Part shown: positions 62,308 through 64,000 of the stretch, piece after piece
Layout of the letters: every line of letters begins with the position of its first letter
Position numbering within the stretch: position 1 is the stretch's first letter
NCBI RefSeq assembly: GCF_007993795.1
Contig: NZ_CP042476.1
Coordinates: forward strand, 372,001-436,000
Source of the DNA: Antarcticibacterium arcticum
Lineage (GTDB): Bacteria; Bacteroidota; Bacteroidia; Flavobacteriales; Flavobacteriaceae
Direction of reading: 5' to 3'
Length of the DNA: 64,000 nt
The notes under the pieces: model-generated
Told to the model about the DNA's origin: nothing
Databases searched by the model: none
The model's input: only the letters and a program-made list of their open reading frames with translations
Translations under genes and position numbers: made by a program

Positions 62308-64000
62308 ATGGGGAAACGCTTGCAAAATGCCCTGAAGTTTAGTTTAAACGGAGAGGACAGTTCACTTGATCTTCGCAATATTAAATACCTACCCCGGTGG
62401 GCGGTATTCCTTATTGACATTTTTCTCGTTGTACTATCTTCGGTAATAACAACCTTCATTATTATTGATCTCACTCCCAATTATTATACATTTTTGGACT
62501 TTCCGGCAAAAATTGTTTTAGGCGCCATCATTCATGTTTTCTACTTTTTTATTTTTAAAACCTATGCAGGAATTATAAGGTATTCCTCGAATATTGATGC
62601 TTTAAAGCTATTACTTGCCACAACATGTGCATTCCTCACGCTCGTTCTTATTAATTATATTACTTTTTTGGTAATAGGTGAAAAATTATATTTAATTGGA
62701 GGTTTGTTGATCAACCTGTGGATCACTTTCTCATTATTGTTTTTATTCAGATTGGGTGTTAAACAGGTTTATGAGTTTTTTAAACTGGCTCATAAAAATG
62801 AAGTGCTTATAAGGGCAGTAATTCTTGGTGCCGATGAAAATGCTATTTCTATTGCCGGAGCCCTGGATATAGAGCACCCTAAACGCTTTAAAATAGTTGG
62901 TTTCCTAACAGAAACAAAACATCACCGGAGTATCAGGATTCTGGACAAGCCTGTAATAAATTATACCGATACGCTGCATCATCAGGTTAAAGCACTAAGG
63001 GCATCAGCGATCATTCTTTCCGAAAATAAATTTACTTCAGAAGAAAAATTTGCAATCGTTGCCAATTGTCTTGAAAACGATATTAAGGTTTATAATGCCC
63101 CAATTGTTTCTTATTATGAAGATGAGGAAAAACCAATTGCACAGCAGGTAAAAACATTACAGATCGAAGATCTTTTAGAGAGGGAACCTATACAGCTGGA
63201 TAAGGAAAATAAAGCAGCGCAATTAACAGGTAAAACTATTCTGGTTACGGGAGCTGCAGGTTCAATAGGAAGTGAAATTGTTAGACAGGTTGCCTATTAT
63301 AATCCGAAGAAAATTCTTCTTTTGGATCAGGCGGAAACTCCCTTGCATAATTTACAGCTTGAGGTGGAAGCAAAGTTTCCGGGGTTGAATTATAAAGCTA
63401 TCATTTGCGATGTGGGGAACCAACGAAGGCTGGAGATCATGTTTCAGAATCAAAATATTGATGTTGTATATCACGCTGCAGCCTATAAACATGTTCCTTT
63501 AATGGAAGAAAACCCCCACGAGGCAGTTTTCGTAAATATAAATGGAACCAAGAATCTTGCAGATCTTTCGGTAAAGTATAATGTTGGGCATTTTGTGATG
63601 GTTTCAACTGATAAGGCAGTGAACCCAAGTAACGTTATGGGAGCTAGTAAGAGGGCTGCAGAGATGTATGTCCAATCCCTGTATCACAATCAGCGTCTTA
63701 TTAATGAAAATACAACCAAATTCATTACCACCCGGTTTGGAAATGTATTGGGCTCAAACGGTTCGGTTGTCCCCTTATTCAGAAAGCAAATTGAAAAAGG
63801 GGGACCCATTACTATAACCCATCCGGATATTATCCGGTATTTTATGACGATTCCTGAAGCCTGCCAATTGGTATTGGAAGCCGGAACTATGGGAAGGGGT
63901 GGAGAGATCTTTGTATTTGATATGGGAGAGCCGGTAAAAATCATGGACCTGGCTATAAAAATGATCAAACTCGCAGGATATATTCCTAATAAACATATTA
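62308..64000 (+). CDS. PglF/CapD-type UDP-GlcNAc 4,6-dehydratase, cut by the window edge
   Basis: The frame opens at ATG 62308 (MGKRLQNALKFSLNG) and stays open to the last base, at least 564 residues, so only the C-terminal end is missing. The N-terminal part has four membrane helices (about residues 30-160), then a CoA-binding-like Rossmann domain (AVILGADENAISIAGALD) and an SDR domain with VTGAAGSIGSEIVRQVA, HAAAYKHVPLMEENP, STDKAVNPSNVMGASKR (Met in place of Tyr, as in PglF) and TRFGNVLGSNGSVVPLF. It removes water from UDP-GlcNAc at the inner membrane as the first bacillosamine step. Confidence 0.92.
   Translation, partial: MGKRLQNALKFSLNGEDSSLDLRNIKYLPRWAVFLIDIFLVVLSSVITTFIIIDLTPNYYTFLDFPAKIVLGAIIHVFYFFIFKTYAGIIRYSSNIDALKLLLATTCAFLTLVLINYITFLVIGEKLYLIGGLLINLWITFSLLFLFRLGVKQVYEFFKLAHKNEVLIRAVILGADENAISIAGALDIEHPKRFKIVGFLTETKHHRSIRILDKPVINYTDTLHHQVKALRASAIILSENKFTSEEKFAIVANCLENDIKVYNAPIVSYYEDEEKPIAQQVKTLQIEDLLEREPIQLDKENKAAQLTGKTILVTGAAGSIGSEIVRQVAYYNPKKILLLDQAETPLHNLQLEVEAKFPGLNYKAIICDVGNQRRLEIMFQNQNIDVVYHAAAYKHVPLMEENPHEAVFVNINGTKNLADLSVKYNVGHFVMVSTDKAVNPSNVMGASKRAAEMYVQSLYHNQRLINENTTKFITTRFGNVLGSNGSVVPLFRKQIEKGGPITITHPDIIRYFMTIPEACQLVLEAGTMGRGGEIFVFDMGEPVKIMDLAIKMIKLAGYIPNKHI

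Noticed and set aside
63437..63996. Short - strand frames near the right edge
   Set aside because: They lie opposite the SDR domain of the PglF-like gene, which is clearly the coding strand.

Overview
The window looks like chromosome of a member of the Bacteroidota, probably a marine-type Flavobacteriaceae. The evidence is the AT-rich coding sequence, the near absence of Shine-Dalgarno sites, several TAnnTTTG-type -7 boxes, many short lipoprotein signal peptides ending in a Cys, and typical families (DUF4369-thioredoxin lipoprotein, HD-PycTM protein, phosphoesterase fused to an outer-membrane barrel). I saw no rRNA, tRNA, transposase, integrase or CRISPR array.

Bases 1-17036 hold unlinked envelope and housekeeping genes: an astacin-like metalloprotease lipoprotein, an ACP phosphodiesterase-like protein, glmM, an LpxL/HtrB-like acyltransferase, a rhomboid protease, a SIMPL protein, a thioredoxin lipoprotein, a large GAF protein, an HD hydrolase fused to a Pycsar-effector-like membrane domain, a 1242-residue phosphoesterase/kinase-like/Omp85-barrel fusion, an MscS channel, Dps and two small proteins.

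From about 17 kb to the right edge lies one very large surface-polysaccharide locus, mostly on the + strand. It encodes precursor pathways for a dTDP-4-amino-6-deoxy sugar (rfbB, rfbA, aminotransferase), a UDP-HexNAc uronate (4-epimerase and 6-dehydrogenase), UDP-GlcA and its epimer (ugd, 4-epimerase), a pseudaminate-type nonulosonic acid (pseB, pseC, two oxidoreductases, a cytidylyltransferase with a broken frame, a double GNAT, pseI), and UDP-bacillosamine (PglC/D/E/F-like set at 59.9-64 kb, the last cut by the window edge). Assembly functions are two Wzx-type flippases, two Wzy-like membrane proteins, a short initiating phosphoglycosyltransferase, and many GT2, GT4, GT10 and other glycosyltransferases. 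Modifying enzymes are hexapeptide acyltransferases, GNATs, two polysaccharide deacetylases and an AsnB-like amidotransferase. No Wza/Wzc export genes are in view; they may lie beyond 64 kb.

The duplicated flippase, polymerase, GNAT and GT4 genes suggest a composite locus built by duplication and acquisition. The points most worth checking are: the cytidylyltransferase frameshift, which sits exactly on a G_GGG_GGA slippery heptamer; the missing PseG; two lipoproteins sharing an about 85-residue repeat between the two Wzy-like genes; the kinase-like centre of the phosphoesterase-barrel fusion; the HD-PycTM fusion with no cyclase beside it; and a four-helix-bundle gene bracketed by low-complexity tracts in opposite orientation.
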